A stretch of 5,359 nt of DNA from NCBI GenBank assembly GCA_015657605.1, contig JACDQO010000354.1, positions 1-5,359 of the forward strand, read 5' to 3'. The DNA is from Limnohabitans sp. (lineage in GTDB: Bacteria; Pseudomonadota; Gammaproteobacteria; Burkholderiales; Burkholderiaceae_C). The translations under genes were made by a program, and so were the position numbers. Positions 1 to 5,359 of the stretch are shown piece by piece; position 1 is the first letter of the stretch; every line of letters begins with the position of its first letter. The notes under the pieces were generated by a model, which made no database searches, was not told the origin of the DNA, and worked only from the letters and a program-made list of their open reading frames with translations.

Positions 1-659
1 CAGCATTGGGCGTTTCGACTCCAAAAGCCGTGCTGGACCATGAACTCACGGATGCCGCTCACGGCCTTGCTGCGGGCTGCAAAGCGCTTGCGGGCGGCCT
101 CGTCGGTCATCAGGTCCACATAGCGCTGCCGGTACTTCACTTCTTGGTCGGCCACGCCATGGAACTTGTCGGGCATGGGGCGCAGGCTCTTGGTGAGCAT
201 GCGGATGGATGTGGCATGGATCGACAACTCGCCTGTGCGGGTCTTGAACAAATGGCCTTCGACGCCCACGATGTCGCCCAGGTCCCAGTGCTTGAACAGG
301 GCGTAAAGGTCTTCACCCACGTCGTCGCGTGTCACATAGACCTGTATGCGGCCTGTGGCGTCTTGCAGCGTGGCAAAGCTGGCTTTGCCCATGACGCGCT
401 TGAGCATCATGCGGCCTGCAACCTTGGCCATGGTTTTGGCCACGCCTTCGCCGTTCAAAGTTTCGGCATCTTTGTCGCCATGCGCTTGGTGCAGGTTGGC
501 GGCGTGGTGCTCGGGCTTGAAGTCGTTGGGGAAGGCCACGCCTTTGCCATCGGCCTGTGCCTGGCGCATGGCCTTGAGTTTTTCGCGGCGCTCTGCGATA
601 AGCTGGTTTTCATCTTGTGGGACTGGCGCGGCTTGGGCGGTGGCGTTCGTATCGGACAT
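1..659 (-). CDS. lysS: Lysyl-tRNA synthetase, class II, N-terminal part (cut by window edge)
   Basis: LysS charges tRNA-Lys with lysine in the cytoplasm, using ATP. The visible part is about 212 good residues of an enzyme usually near 500. It begins [20 protein letters not shown], and the [13 protein letters not shown] stretch (about 16-28) is typical of the family. An OB-fold anticodon-binding domain follows (about 78-155), with the recognisable blocks [21 protein letters not shown] (split at 80-100) and GRIQVYV (103-109). The linker [20 protein letters not shown] (161-180) leads into the catalytic domain at [17 protein letters not shown] (196-212). Below about position 23 the frame loses the expected GF-x-EVETPML of class II motif 1; VETP appears in a neighbouring frame, implying small indels at the edge. 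The start at 659 is chosen by family fit. No clear Shine-Dalgarno precedes it (the upstream bases are C-rich). Identity is near certain; only the edge is doubtful. Confidence 0.95.
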   Translation of the reverse strand, partial: MSDTNATAQAAPVPQDENQLIAERREKLKAMRQAQADGKGVAFPNDFKPEHHAANLHQAHGDKDAETLNGEGVAKTMAKVAGRMMLKRVMGKASFATLQDATGRIQVYVTRDDVGEDLYALFKHWDLGDIVGVEGHLFKTRTGELSIHATSIRMLTKSLRPMPDKFHGVADQEVKYRQRYVDLMTDEAARKRFAARSKAVSGIREFMVQHGFWSRNAQC

Positions 660-809
660 GGCGGGCGGTGGTTGGGCTCAGGGAGGGTTTGAGCCTGGAT
701 TGCGAAAAGAAAGAGAAAGCGAGGCTGCGCAGAGCGCAAAACCCGCTATTTTAAGAGTTTGCGGGGGCTTTGGGCTGGAGCTGTAGTGCTGCGCGGACGA
801 AGGCTGCGG
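660..809. other. Intergenic lysS leader region
   Basis: These 150 bases separate the stop of the LON-domain gene from the lysS start; both genes point left. I see no credible small gene. The right half holds an A+T-rich island (747-756) inside GC-rich DNA with inverted-repeat arms around it. A short inverted repeat, TGCGC (726-730) and GCGCA (734-738), could form a hairpin in the early lysS leader. The bases just before the lysS ATG are C-rich in the mRNA sense, with no AGGAG-like site, so lysS initiation may depend on other features. No T-tailed hairpin ends the upstream LON gene, so read-through into lysS is possible. Confidence 0.6.
748..753 (-). promoter_or_regulatory. Candidate -10 box for lysS
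   Basis: On the minus strand this reads TAAAAT, within CTTAAAATAGCGGG, a good match to a sigma-70 -10 element. It lies about 90 bases upstream of the lysS start, leaving a leader of roughly 80 nt. I cannot find a convincing -35 hexamer 16-18 bases further upstream, so the call rests on the -10 match, its A+T-rich setting and its position. Arms CCCGC (742-746) and GCGGG (761-765), and CGCAAA (735-740) and TTTGCG (758-763), flank the box and could be chance or an operator. Confidence 0.35.
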
Positions 810-1435
810 TCAGCGTTGAGCGGGTGGCGCTGAGGGGGCCACCATGTCGCCGATCAACTCCAGGCGCATCAAGGGCTCTTGCAGCGCAAACAAGCTGTAT
901 TTCATTTGTAGAGGCAAGGGCAGCAACTCGCCCCAGCGGTGGGACAACCAACTGCAGTCTTGCAGACGCCAAGCCTCGGCCCAATGGGGCACCACGCTGG
1001 GCTGAGCGCTCAGCTGGGTCAGGGCCTCGTGCATTTGTGCCGACAGGTGCTGCAGGTCTTCGGGCACTTGGACAGCCGGCTCAGGGGGCAGGGCATGCAC
1101 TTGGCCGGTCCACAAACCGTCGCTGCGCTGACGCGTGTTCTGAATGCTGATTTTTTCCACGCCGCGGCACCAAACCATGACCAGTCCGGCTTGGGGCCGT
1201 TCAATTCGCTCGATGTGCACCCGTGTGCCCAGGGTTTCAAACTGCTCGGCGCTGGCTCCGGGGCGGTGCACTTCACGGCCTTGGGTGAGGGTGACCACCG
1301 CAAAGCCAGTGCCTTGCCGTTTCACCATTCGCCGATCATTTGCAGGTAGCGCAATTCAAACAATTGCAAGGGCAGCAAAGCGCCGGGAAACAGCACCGTC
1401 GCCAATGGGAAAAGGGGCAGTTCCGTCGGGGTCAT
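810..1435 (-). CDS. Stand-alone LON substrate-binding-domain protein, interrupted by a frameshift
   Basis: The product resembles the N-terminal substrate-recognition domain of Lon protease (LON domain, peptidase S16 N-terminal family), without the AAA+ or serine-protease parts; its role is unknown. The first 37 residues, beginning MTPTELPLFPLATVLFPG, carry the family signature PLFPL-x-x-VLFPG followed by LPLQLFELRYLQMI. After E36-W37 (codon at 1325-1327) this frame meets TGA. The protein resumes in the next frame as VKRQGTGFAVVTLTQGREV and runs to the TGA at 810-812. Restoring one G (TGG to TGGG) gives a 208-residue protein, about the usual size for these proteins. The start at 1435 is chosen because the signature begins there; an in-frame ATG at 1462 would add nine mostly proline and serine residues, and neither has a clear ribosome site. 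It is divergent from yggT and upstream of lysS. Family identity is fairly sure, function is not. Confidence 0.85.
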
Positions 1436-1482
1436 GGGGTTTGGGGGAGGGCTCGGAGGCATCTGGGTATCATCGCACGAGC

Positions 1483-1487
1483 AGGAG
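1483..1487 (+). promoter_or_regulatory. Shine-Dalgarno site that fixes the yggT start
   Basis: AGGAG lies eight bases before the ATG at 1496, ideal spacing. It decides the start of the YggT-family gene against the longer open frame that begins near 1340, whose upstream part is antisense to the LON-domain gene. The 60-base gap 1436-1495 between the divergent genes has no promoter I can defend for either side; TATCAT at 1468-1473 is the best -10-like hexamer but lacks a -35 partner. Confidence 0.85.
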
Positions 1488-1495
1488 AAAAATCG

Positions 1496-2044
1496 ATGTG
1501 GTTTCAAATGGTCAGTCTGGTCTTGGACGTGGTGGCGGGCTTGTTGGCGGGCACTTGTTTGCTGCGTTTACTCATGCAGCGCCAACGGATTTCGTTTCAC
1601 CAACCCGTGGGCCGTTTCGTCTTTGCTCTAAGCGATTGGCTGGTACTGCCTTTGCGCAAAGTGATTCCGTCTGGGTCGGCTTGGGACTTGTCCAGCTTGG
1701 CAGGCGCTTGGTTGATCAAGTTGGCGTACGTGTCCTTGTTGTGGCTGATGTCGGGCGGGCATGCGCCAGGGCTTTTGCTGCCATGGTTCAGCGTGTTGAG
1801 CTTGCTTCAGCTGGTGGTGTCGGGACTGAGTGCGCTGGTGCTGGTGTACGCGGTCATGTCTTGGGTCAACCCTCAATCGCCCTTGAACGATCTGGTGTCC
1901 AAGTTGGTTGAGCCTGTCTTGCGCCCGTTTCGGCGCATGGTGCCCTTGGTGGGCGGCATTGATTTGTCGCCTTTGGTCTTGCTCTTGGCGCTGCAAATGG
2001 TGGGCATTGTTTTGATGGGTCTGCAAATGGACGGTTTGCGCTGA
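1496..2044 (+). CDS. YggT family integral membrane protein
   Basis: This is a 182-residue inner-membrane protein of the YggT (Ycf19-like) family. Its biochemical role is not settled; relatives have been linked to osmotic tolerance and, in plastids and cyanobacteria, to membrane organisation. Hydrophobic segments lie at about 5-27, 67-86, 95-123 and 157-178, so four membrane spans are likely. The family motif occurs twice. A degenerate copy at about 32-73 contains SDWLVLPLRKVIP. A full copy at about 123-160 contains MSWVNPQSPLNDLV, then EPVLRPFRRMVP and GGIDLSPLV. This internal duplication is normal for the family. The frame is intact from ATG to TGA, with a good ribosome site upstream and a strong terminator 28 bases after the stop, so it is probably the last or only gene of its transcript. 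Among the larger genes here, only this one and trpB are unbroken end to end. Confidence 0.92.
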   Translation: MWFQMVSLVLDVVAGLLAGTCLLRLLMQRQRISFHQPVGRFVFALSDWLVLPLRKVIPSGSAWDLSSLAGAWLIKLAYVSLLWLMSGGHAPGLLLPWFSVLSLLQLVVSGLSALVLVYAVMSWVNPQSPLNDLVSKLVEPVLRPFRRMVPLVGGIDLSPLVLLLALQMVGIVLMGLQMDGLR

Positions 2045-2071
2045 GACCAGGCGTTGAAGCAAGTCCATGAC

Positions 2072-2100
2072 AAAGGCCCTCTTTCTAGGGCCTTTCTTTT
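2072..2100 (+). terminator. Intrinsic terminator of yggT
   Basis: A perfect 9-bp stem, AAAGGCCCT (2072-2080) and AGGGCCTTT (2087-2095), closes a six-base loop (CTTTCT) and runs into a T-rich tail (TTTCTTTT). It sits 28 bases after the yggT stop. Read on the other strand the stem is followed by GTCATGG, with no T-run beyond the stem, so termination of accD from the opposite side would be weaker, though the stem itself is symmetric. It lies in the 74-base gap between the convergent stops of yggT and accD. Confidence 0.88.
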
Positions 2101-2118
2101 GGGCGCATCGGGTGCGGT

Positions 2119-2990
2119 TCAGCTGACGGCGTCTGCCGGGTGTCGCTGCAACATGGCCAGGGTGGTGGCGATGGTTTTGCGCAGTTCGCGGCGGTCGCAG
2201 ATGAAGTCCACCGCGCCTTTGCTTTGCAAGAACTCGGCACGCTGAAAGCCTTCGGGCAAGGTCACGCGCACGGTGCTTTCGATCACGCGGGGGCCGGCAA
2301 AACCAATCAGGGCTTTGGGCTCGGCGATCACCACGTCACCCAAGAAGGCAAAACCGGCCGACACGCCGCCCATGGTGGGGTCGGTCAGCACGCTGATGTA
2401 GGGCAGTCCTTTTTTGGCCAAGCGGGTCAGGGCTGCGTTGGTTTTGGCCATTTGCATGAGTGACAGCAGGCCTTCTTGCATGCGCGCGCGCCTGTGGCCG
2501 TGAAGCAAACAAAAGGCACTTTTTGCGCGATGGCGGTTTCCACGCCGCGCACAAAGCGCTCGCCCACCACCGAGCCCATGGAGCCGCCCATGAAGTCGAA
2601 CTCGAAGCAGGCCACCACCAGATTGATGCTGTGCACCGAGCCACCCATGACCACCAGGGCATCGGTCTCGCCCGTGTTGTCCATGGCTTCTTTCAAGCGC
2701 TCTGGGTATTTGCGGCTGTCTTTGAACTTGAGCGGGTCCACTGGCACCACTTCTTGGCCGATTTCGTATCGGCCTTCACCGTCCAAAAAGGCATTCAGGC
2801 GGGCACGCGCCCCAATGCGCAGGTGGTGCGAGCAACCGGGACAAACATTGTGGTTTTCTTCCAGGTCGGTCTTGTAGAGCACCGTCTCGCAGCTGGGGCA
2901 CTTGACCCACAGGCCCTCAGGCACCGTGCGGCGATCGGCCGGGTCGGTGTGCTGGATCTTGGGGGGGAGCAGTTTTTCGAGCCAACTCAT
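2119..2990 (-). CDS. accD: Acetyl-CoA carboxylase carboxyltransferase subunit beta, interrupted by a frameshift
   Basis: AccD pairs with AccA to move the carboxyl group from biotin on AccB to acetyl-CoA, giving malonyl-CoA for fatty-acid synthesis. It starts [12 protein letters not shown] and has the N-terminal zinc ribbon with Cys31, Cys34, Cys50 and Cys53. The crotonase-like core shows [18 protein letters not shown] (129-146) and then PFVCFTATG (159-167). There the frame breaks: the expected TATGGARMQEG reads TATG followed by foreign residues, while [20 protein letters not shown] continues in the next frame down to ADAVS and TGA. One missing base near 2489 (GGC-GGC reduced by one) explains it, and the restored protein is 290 residues, normal for beta-proteobacteria. 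AAGGAG (minus strand, 2999-3004), eight bases before the ATG, supports the start. It follows trpA on the same strand. As the gene is essential, a sequence error is more likely than a true null allele. Confidence 0.95.
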
Positions 2991-2998
2991 GAGGGGTT

Positions 2999-3004
2999 CT
3001 CCTT
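2999..3004 (-). promoter_or_regulatory. Shine-Dalgarno site of accD
   Basis: On the minus strand the bases read AAGGAG, eight bases before the accD ATG at 2990. This is a strong site and confirms that start. Upstream of it, between 3005 and 3060, I see GATAAT as a -10-like hexamer but no plausible -35, so a private accD promoter is not supported. Confidence 0.8.
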
Positions 3005-3062
3005 GTGCGGCAAATTATCGTTGAAACGGGTTGGGGCTCATTTCACATGGCGAAGATGGCAA

Positions 3063-3092
3063 GGGCCTGATTCCGGCCTCCGGGTCAGGCCC
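3063..3092 (-). terminator. Hairpin just after trpA: weak terminator or mRNA-processing stem
   Basis: GGGCCTGA (3063-3070) and TCAGGCCC (3085-3092) form a perfect 8-bp stem. Inside it a second small stem, CCGG (3073-3076) with CCGG (3080-3083), closes a three-base loop. The structure begins six bases after the trpA stop in the direction of transcription. In that direction it is followed by TTGCCATCTT, which is only weakly T-rich, so it is not a textbook terminator. It could lower accD expression relative to trpBA, protect the 3' end of a trpBA message, or act with little effect. The stem is plain to see; its role is inferred. Confidence 0.45.
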
Positions 3093-3098
3093 CTGCGC

Positions 3099-3909
3099 TC
3101 AGGCGTCCAGCGCTTGCCGGATGCCGGAGAGGAACTCCGCCGCCACGTCGTTGATGCGGTCAGCAGGGGCAGCATCGATCAGCTGGATCAAACGCGAGCC
3201 GATCACCACCGCATCGGCCACGCGGCTGATGGCCTTGGCGGTCTCTGCGTCGCGGATGCCGAAACCCACGCCGACGGGCACGCTGACGTGCTGACGGATG
3301 CGCGGCAGCATGGCCTCGACCGCGTCGGTGTCGAGCGTGCCAGAACCTGTGACGCCCTTGAGCGACACGTAATACACATAGCCGCTGGCCACTTGGGCCA
3401 CTTGCTGCATGCGTTCGTCGGTGCTGGTGGGGGCCAACAAAAAGATCAGGTCCATGCTGTGGGCGCGCAGCTTGGCGGCAAATTCCACGCATTCTTCGGG
3501 CGGGTAGTCCACGATCAGCACGCCGTCCACACCCGCTGCCGAGGCGTCGCGGATGAAGCTGTCAGCGCCGTGCTTTTGGTCGTAGCGCTCCACCGGGTTG
3601 GCGTAACCCATCAGCACCACGGGGGTGTGGCGGTTGGTCTGGCGGAACTCGCGCACCATGGCCAGCACCTCGGACGGTGCCAATGCCCAACGCCAGGGCT
3701 TTGTCACCGGCCTTTTGGATCACAGGGCCATCGGCAGATGGGTCAGAAAACGGCACCCCCAGCTCGATGATGTCGGACCCGGCAGCTGCCATGGCGTGCA
3801 TCAGCGCCACGGTGGTGTTTTTTTGGGGGAAGCCTGCCGTGACATACGGGATCAGGGCTTTGCGGCCTTGGGTTTTGAGGGCGGAGAGGGTGGCGTCGAT
3901 GCGGCTCAT
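3099..3909 (-). CDS. trpA: Tryptophan synthase alpha chain, interrupted by a frameshift
   Basis: TrpA cleaves indole-3-glycerol phosphate to indole and glyceraldehyde 3-phosphate, passing indole through a tunnel to TrpB. The TIM-barrel protein starts [20 protein letters not shown]. It has PYVTAGFP (21-28) and the catalytic segment [15 protein letters not shown] (48-62), whose Glu49 and Asp60 match the E. coli catalytic residues in number as well as kind. The frame stays correct through [11 protein letters not shown] (68-78), then shifts. [35 protein letters not shown] and the phosphate-binding GVGFGIRD follow in the next frame to TGA at 3099. Removing one extra base at 3675 restores a continuous 269-residue protein, the usual length. 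Eight bases separate it from the trpB stop, so the pair is translationally close. No slippery sequence is visible at the break. A sequence error or a recent mutation would both fit. Confidence 0.95.
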
Positions 3910-3917
3910 GTCTGCTC

Positions 3918-5201
3918 TCACTTCACAAAGTTCACGGGCTGCTCGCCGCCTTTGACCGACTGGCCTTGGCAACTGGGTCGGCAGAAAAAGTCGGCGTTCG
4001 ACAAGTCGGCCACAGTGCCGATGTCTTTGTCGCCACGGCCCGACAGGTTGATCAAGATGGACTGGTCCGTGCGCATGGTTTTGGCCAGCTTCATGGCGTA
4101 AGCCACGGCGTGGCTTGATTCGAGCGCCGGGATGATGCCTTCGGTGCGGCACAGGTAGTGGAAGGCCTCGAGCGCTTCTTTGTCGGTGATGCCCACATAC
4201 TCGGCGCGGCCGATGTCTTTGAGGAAGGCATGCTCGGGGCCCACCCCGGGGTAGTCCAGGCCCGCGCTCACGCTGTGCGTCTCGGTGATCTGACCGTTTT
4301 CGTCTTGCAAAATATAAGTGCGGTTGCCGTGCAGCACGCCGGGGCTGCCCAGCTGCAGCGAGCACGAGTGCTTGCCCGAATCCATGCCTTCGCCAGCGGC
4401 TTCCACGCCTATCAATCGGGTTTTCTCGTGTTGGATGTAGGGGTAGAAGATGCCCATGGCGTTGCTGCCGCCGCCCACACAAGCGAGTACGGCATCGGGT
4501 TGTTGTTCGGCCATTTGCAGGCTCTTGAGCATCTCGGGCATTTGCGTCAGGCACTCTTCGCCGATCACGCTTTGGAAGTCGCGCACCATCATGGGGTAGG
4601 GGTGAGGGCCTGCCACAGTGCCGATGATGTAGAAGGTGTTGTCCACATTGGCCACCCAGTCGCGCATGGCTTCGTTAAGGGCGTCTTTCAGGGTTTTGCT
4701 GCCCGACTCCACCGGCACCACGGTCGCGCCCAAGAGCTTCATGCGGTAGACGTTGGGACTTTGGCGTTTGACATCTTCGCTGCCCATGTAGACCACGCAT
4801 TCCAAGCCGTAACGGGCGCAGATGGTGGCCGTGGCCACGCCGTGTTGGCCTGCGCCGGTCTCGGCAATGATGCGCGGCTTGCCCATGCGCTTGGCCAGCA
4901 TGGCCTGGCCAATGGTGTTGTTGATCTTGTGCGCGCCGGTGTGGTTCAGGTCTTCACGCTTCAAGAAGATTTGCGCGCCGCCCATCTCGCGGCTCATGCG
5001 CGCTGCGTGGTAGATGGGGGAGGGGCGGCCCACGAAGTGCGCCAGCTCCGACTTGAACTCGGCGATAAAGGCCGGGTCGTGCTGGTATTGGGCGTAGGCG
5101 GCTTTGAGTTCGTTGATGGCGTGGGTCAGGGTTTCGCTGACGAAGCTGCCGCCATAGATGCCGAAATGGCCTTTGACGTCGGGTTGTTGGTATTCAAACA
5201 T
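3918..5201 (-). CDS. trpB: Tryptophan synthase beta chain
   Basis: TrpB is the PLP enzyme that joins indole and L-serine into L-tryptophan in an alpha2-beta2 complex with TrpA. The intact 427-residue frame shows [13 protein letters not shown] (13-25) near the N-terminus. The PLP-lysine motif [11 protein letters not shown] (85-95) has Lys92, and AETGAGQHG (113-121) holds the catalytic Glu114. The PLP-phosphate loop GGGSNAMG is at 243-250, and SGRGDKD at 387-393 lies near the end of the catalytic fold. All expected catalytic elements are present. The protein runs about 30 residues past the end of the E. coli-type enzyme, with a polar tail containing FFCRPSC (Cys407 and Cys411). The start at 5201 fits the family, but only a poor ribosome site precedes it. 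It lies directly upstream of trpA, and its length and lack of frameshift contrast with trpA and accD. Identification is essentially certain. Confidence 0.98.
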   Translation of the reverse strand: MFEYQQPDVKGHFGIYGGSFVSETLTHAINELKAAYAQYQHDPAFIAEFKSELAHFVGRPSPIYHAARMSREMGGAQIFLKREDLNHTGAHKINNTIGQAMLAKRMGKPRIIAETGAGQHGVATATICARYGLECVVYMGSEDVKRQSPNVYRMKLLGATVVPVESGSKTLKDALNEAMRDWVANVDNTFYIIGTVAGPHPYPMMVRDFQSVIGEECLTQMPEMLKSLQMAEQQPDAVLACVGGGSNAMGIFYPYIQHEKTRLIGVEAAGEGMDSGKHSCSLQLGSPGVLHGNRTYILQDENGQITETHSVSAGLDYPGVGPEHAFLKDIGRAEYVGITDKEALEAFHYLCRTEGIIPALESSHAVAYAMKLAKTMRTDQSILINLSGRGDKDIGTVADLSNADFFCRPSCQGQSVKGGEQPVNFVK

Positions 5202-5286
5202 GGTGTGTTGCTCAGTGTGGGTGGGCCGCTGTGTGTTTGCAGTGCTGAACGCTGCAAAGGAAACCGAGGCGAGCCCGTGGACTGCT
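5202..5286. other. Gap upstream of trpB
   Basis: These bases lie between trpB and the possible trpF tail. An open frame (GTG start near 5320 running into trpB in another frame) has no recognisable protein features and is probably chance. I see no sigma-70-like promoter and no tryptophan-rich leader peptide of the attenuator kind. The one clear structure is the inverted repeat at 5236-5258. Confidence 0.5.
5236..5258. repeat. Inverted repeat (hairpin) upstream of trpB
   Basis: TTTGCAG (5236-5242) and CTGCAAA (5252-5258) are perfect 7-base arms around nine bases. One further G-C pair inside (5244 with 5250) is possible after an imperfect pair. In the trpB mRNA the structure would end about 34 nt before the start codon. 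It has no T-run in that direction, so it is not an ordinary terminator. It could be a protein-binding palindrome, an mRNA stem between trpF and trpB, or chance. Confidence 0.45.
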
Positions 5287-5359
5287 TTAAAGGGGGGAGG
5301 CTGTTGTCTGCGGTGCGCACCGCTTGGACAACTGCCGCATTTTGTCGGCAGTCTTTCAG
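5287..5359 (-). CDS. trpF: Possible C-terminal tail of phosphoribosylanthranilate isomerase, frame-broken
   Basis: TrpF isomerises phosphoribosylanthranilate in tryptophan synthesis and usually ends near a helix of the type KD-x-x-K-(M/I)-x-x-FV-x-AVR. Read leftward from the window edge, pieces of such a helix appear in different frames: LKD in one, ADKMRQ in the next, and VQAVRTADN back in the first. One extra T after LKD and one missing T between MRQ and VQAVR would join them into [19 protein letters not shown]. trpF directly before trpB is a common order in beta-proteobacteria, which supports the reading. The end is uncertain: the ADKMRQ frame stops at TAA (5287-5289), while the VQAVR frame stays open into trpB. 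This is a short stretch that needs two corrections, so it is tentative. Confidence 0.4.

Noticed and set aside
6..692. Plus-strand open frame of 228 codons opposite lysS
   Set aside because: Lysyl-tRNA synthetase is unmistakable on the other strand; this frame has no family features.
1468..1473. TATCAT as a -10 box for yggT
   Set aside because: No acceptable -35 hexamer lies 16-18 bases upstream, and the implied start would leave almost no room before the ribosome site.
3005..3060. GATAAT upstream of accD as a private promoter
   Set aside because: No matching -35 element at normal spacing; co-transcription with trpBA is the simpler reading.
3672..3681. Programmed ribosomal frameshifting in trpA, accD or the LON gene
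   Set aside because: None of the three breaks has a slippery heptamer, a rare stalling codon with a stop, or an evident downstream stimulator, and these families are not known for recoding. Three unrelated recoding events within 2.4 kb is implausible.
2460..3770. Very long plus-strand open frame (436 codons) opposite accD and trpA
   Set aside because: It is antisense to two well-recognised genes, is rich in His, Ala and Gly as expected from a shadow frame in GC-rich DNA, and has no recognisable domain. Its length reflects codon bias on the other strand.
3562..4554. Minus-strand open frame of 330 codons spanning the trpB-trpA junction
   Set aside because: Only its middle (from 3909 down to about 3676) is TrpA; the upstream part is an out-of-frame reading of trpB and the downstream part is an out-of-frame reading of trpA after the indel. 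It is not a fusion protein.
1..5359. A novel defence, mobile or biosynthetic system
   Set aside because: Every substantial stretch is accounted for by conserved housekeeping genes, and no recombinase, repeat array, phage or toxin-like feature is visible.

Overview
The window looks like ordinary chromosomal housekeeping DNA from a GC-rich betaproteobacterium. The order trpB-trpA-accD, the near-typical protein sequences, and LysS, LON-domain and YggT proteins of Burkholderiales type point to the Comamonadaceae (Limnohabitans/Rhodoferax-like). That placement is by recognition, not by a search. I see no tRNA, rRNA, CRISPR array, insertion sequence, phage gene or defence system.

Layout, left to right. 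(1) 1-659, minus: the N-terminal 40% of lysS (lysyl-tRNA synthetase), cut by the left edge. (2) 660-809: non-coding lysS leader with a candidate -10 box set inside nested inverted repeats. (3) 810-1435, minus: a stand-alone LON substrate-binding-domain protein, broken by one apparent 1-base deletion. (4) 1496-2044, plus: an intact YggT-family membrane protein divergent from the LON gene, closed by a strong intrinsic terminator at 2072-2100. (5) 2119-2990, minus: accD (acetyl-CoA carboxylase carboxyltransferase beta), convergent with yggT and broken by one apparent 1-base deletion. (6) 3099-3909, minus: trpA, broken by one apparent 1-base insertion. (7) 3918-5201, minus: trpB, intact. (8) 5202-5359: the gap before trpB with a hairpin, and at the right edge what may be the garbled tail of trpF.

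trpB and trpA encode the two subunits of tryptophan synthase, which makes L-tryptophan from indole-3-glycerol phosphate and serine. accD follows in the same direction and starts fatty-acid synthesis by forming malonyl-CoA. trpB and trpA are 8 nt apart and surely co-transcribed. A hairpin separates trpA from accD, so accD may be only partly coupled to the trp genes.

The most striking signal is technical or evolutionary rather than a new system. Single-base indels interrupt three internal genes (LON gene near 1325, accD near 2489, trpA near 3675), and more are apparent at both edges (lysS at 1-23, putative trpF at about 5325-5350). In each internal case the protein continues with normal family sequence in the next frame. 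Because accD and lysS are essential and no other decay is visible, uncorrected sequencing or assembly error is the likeliest cause. Published-style gene calls would wrongly split these genes.
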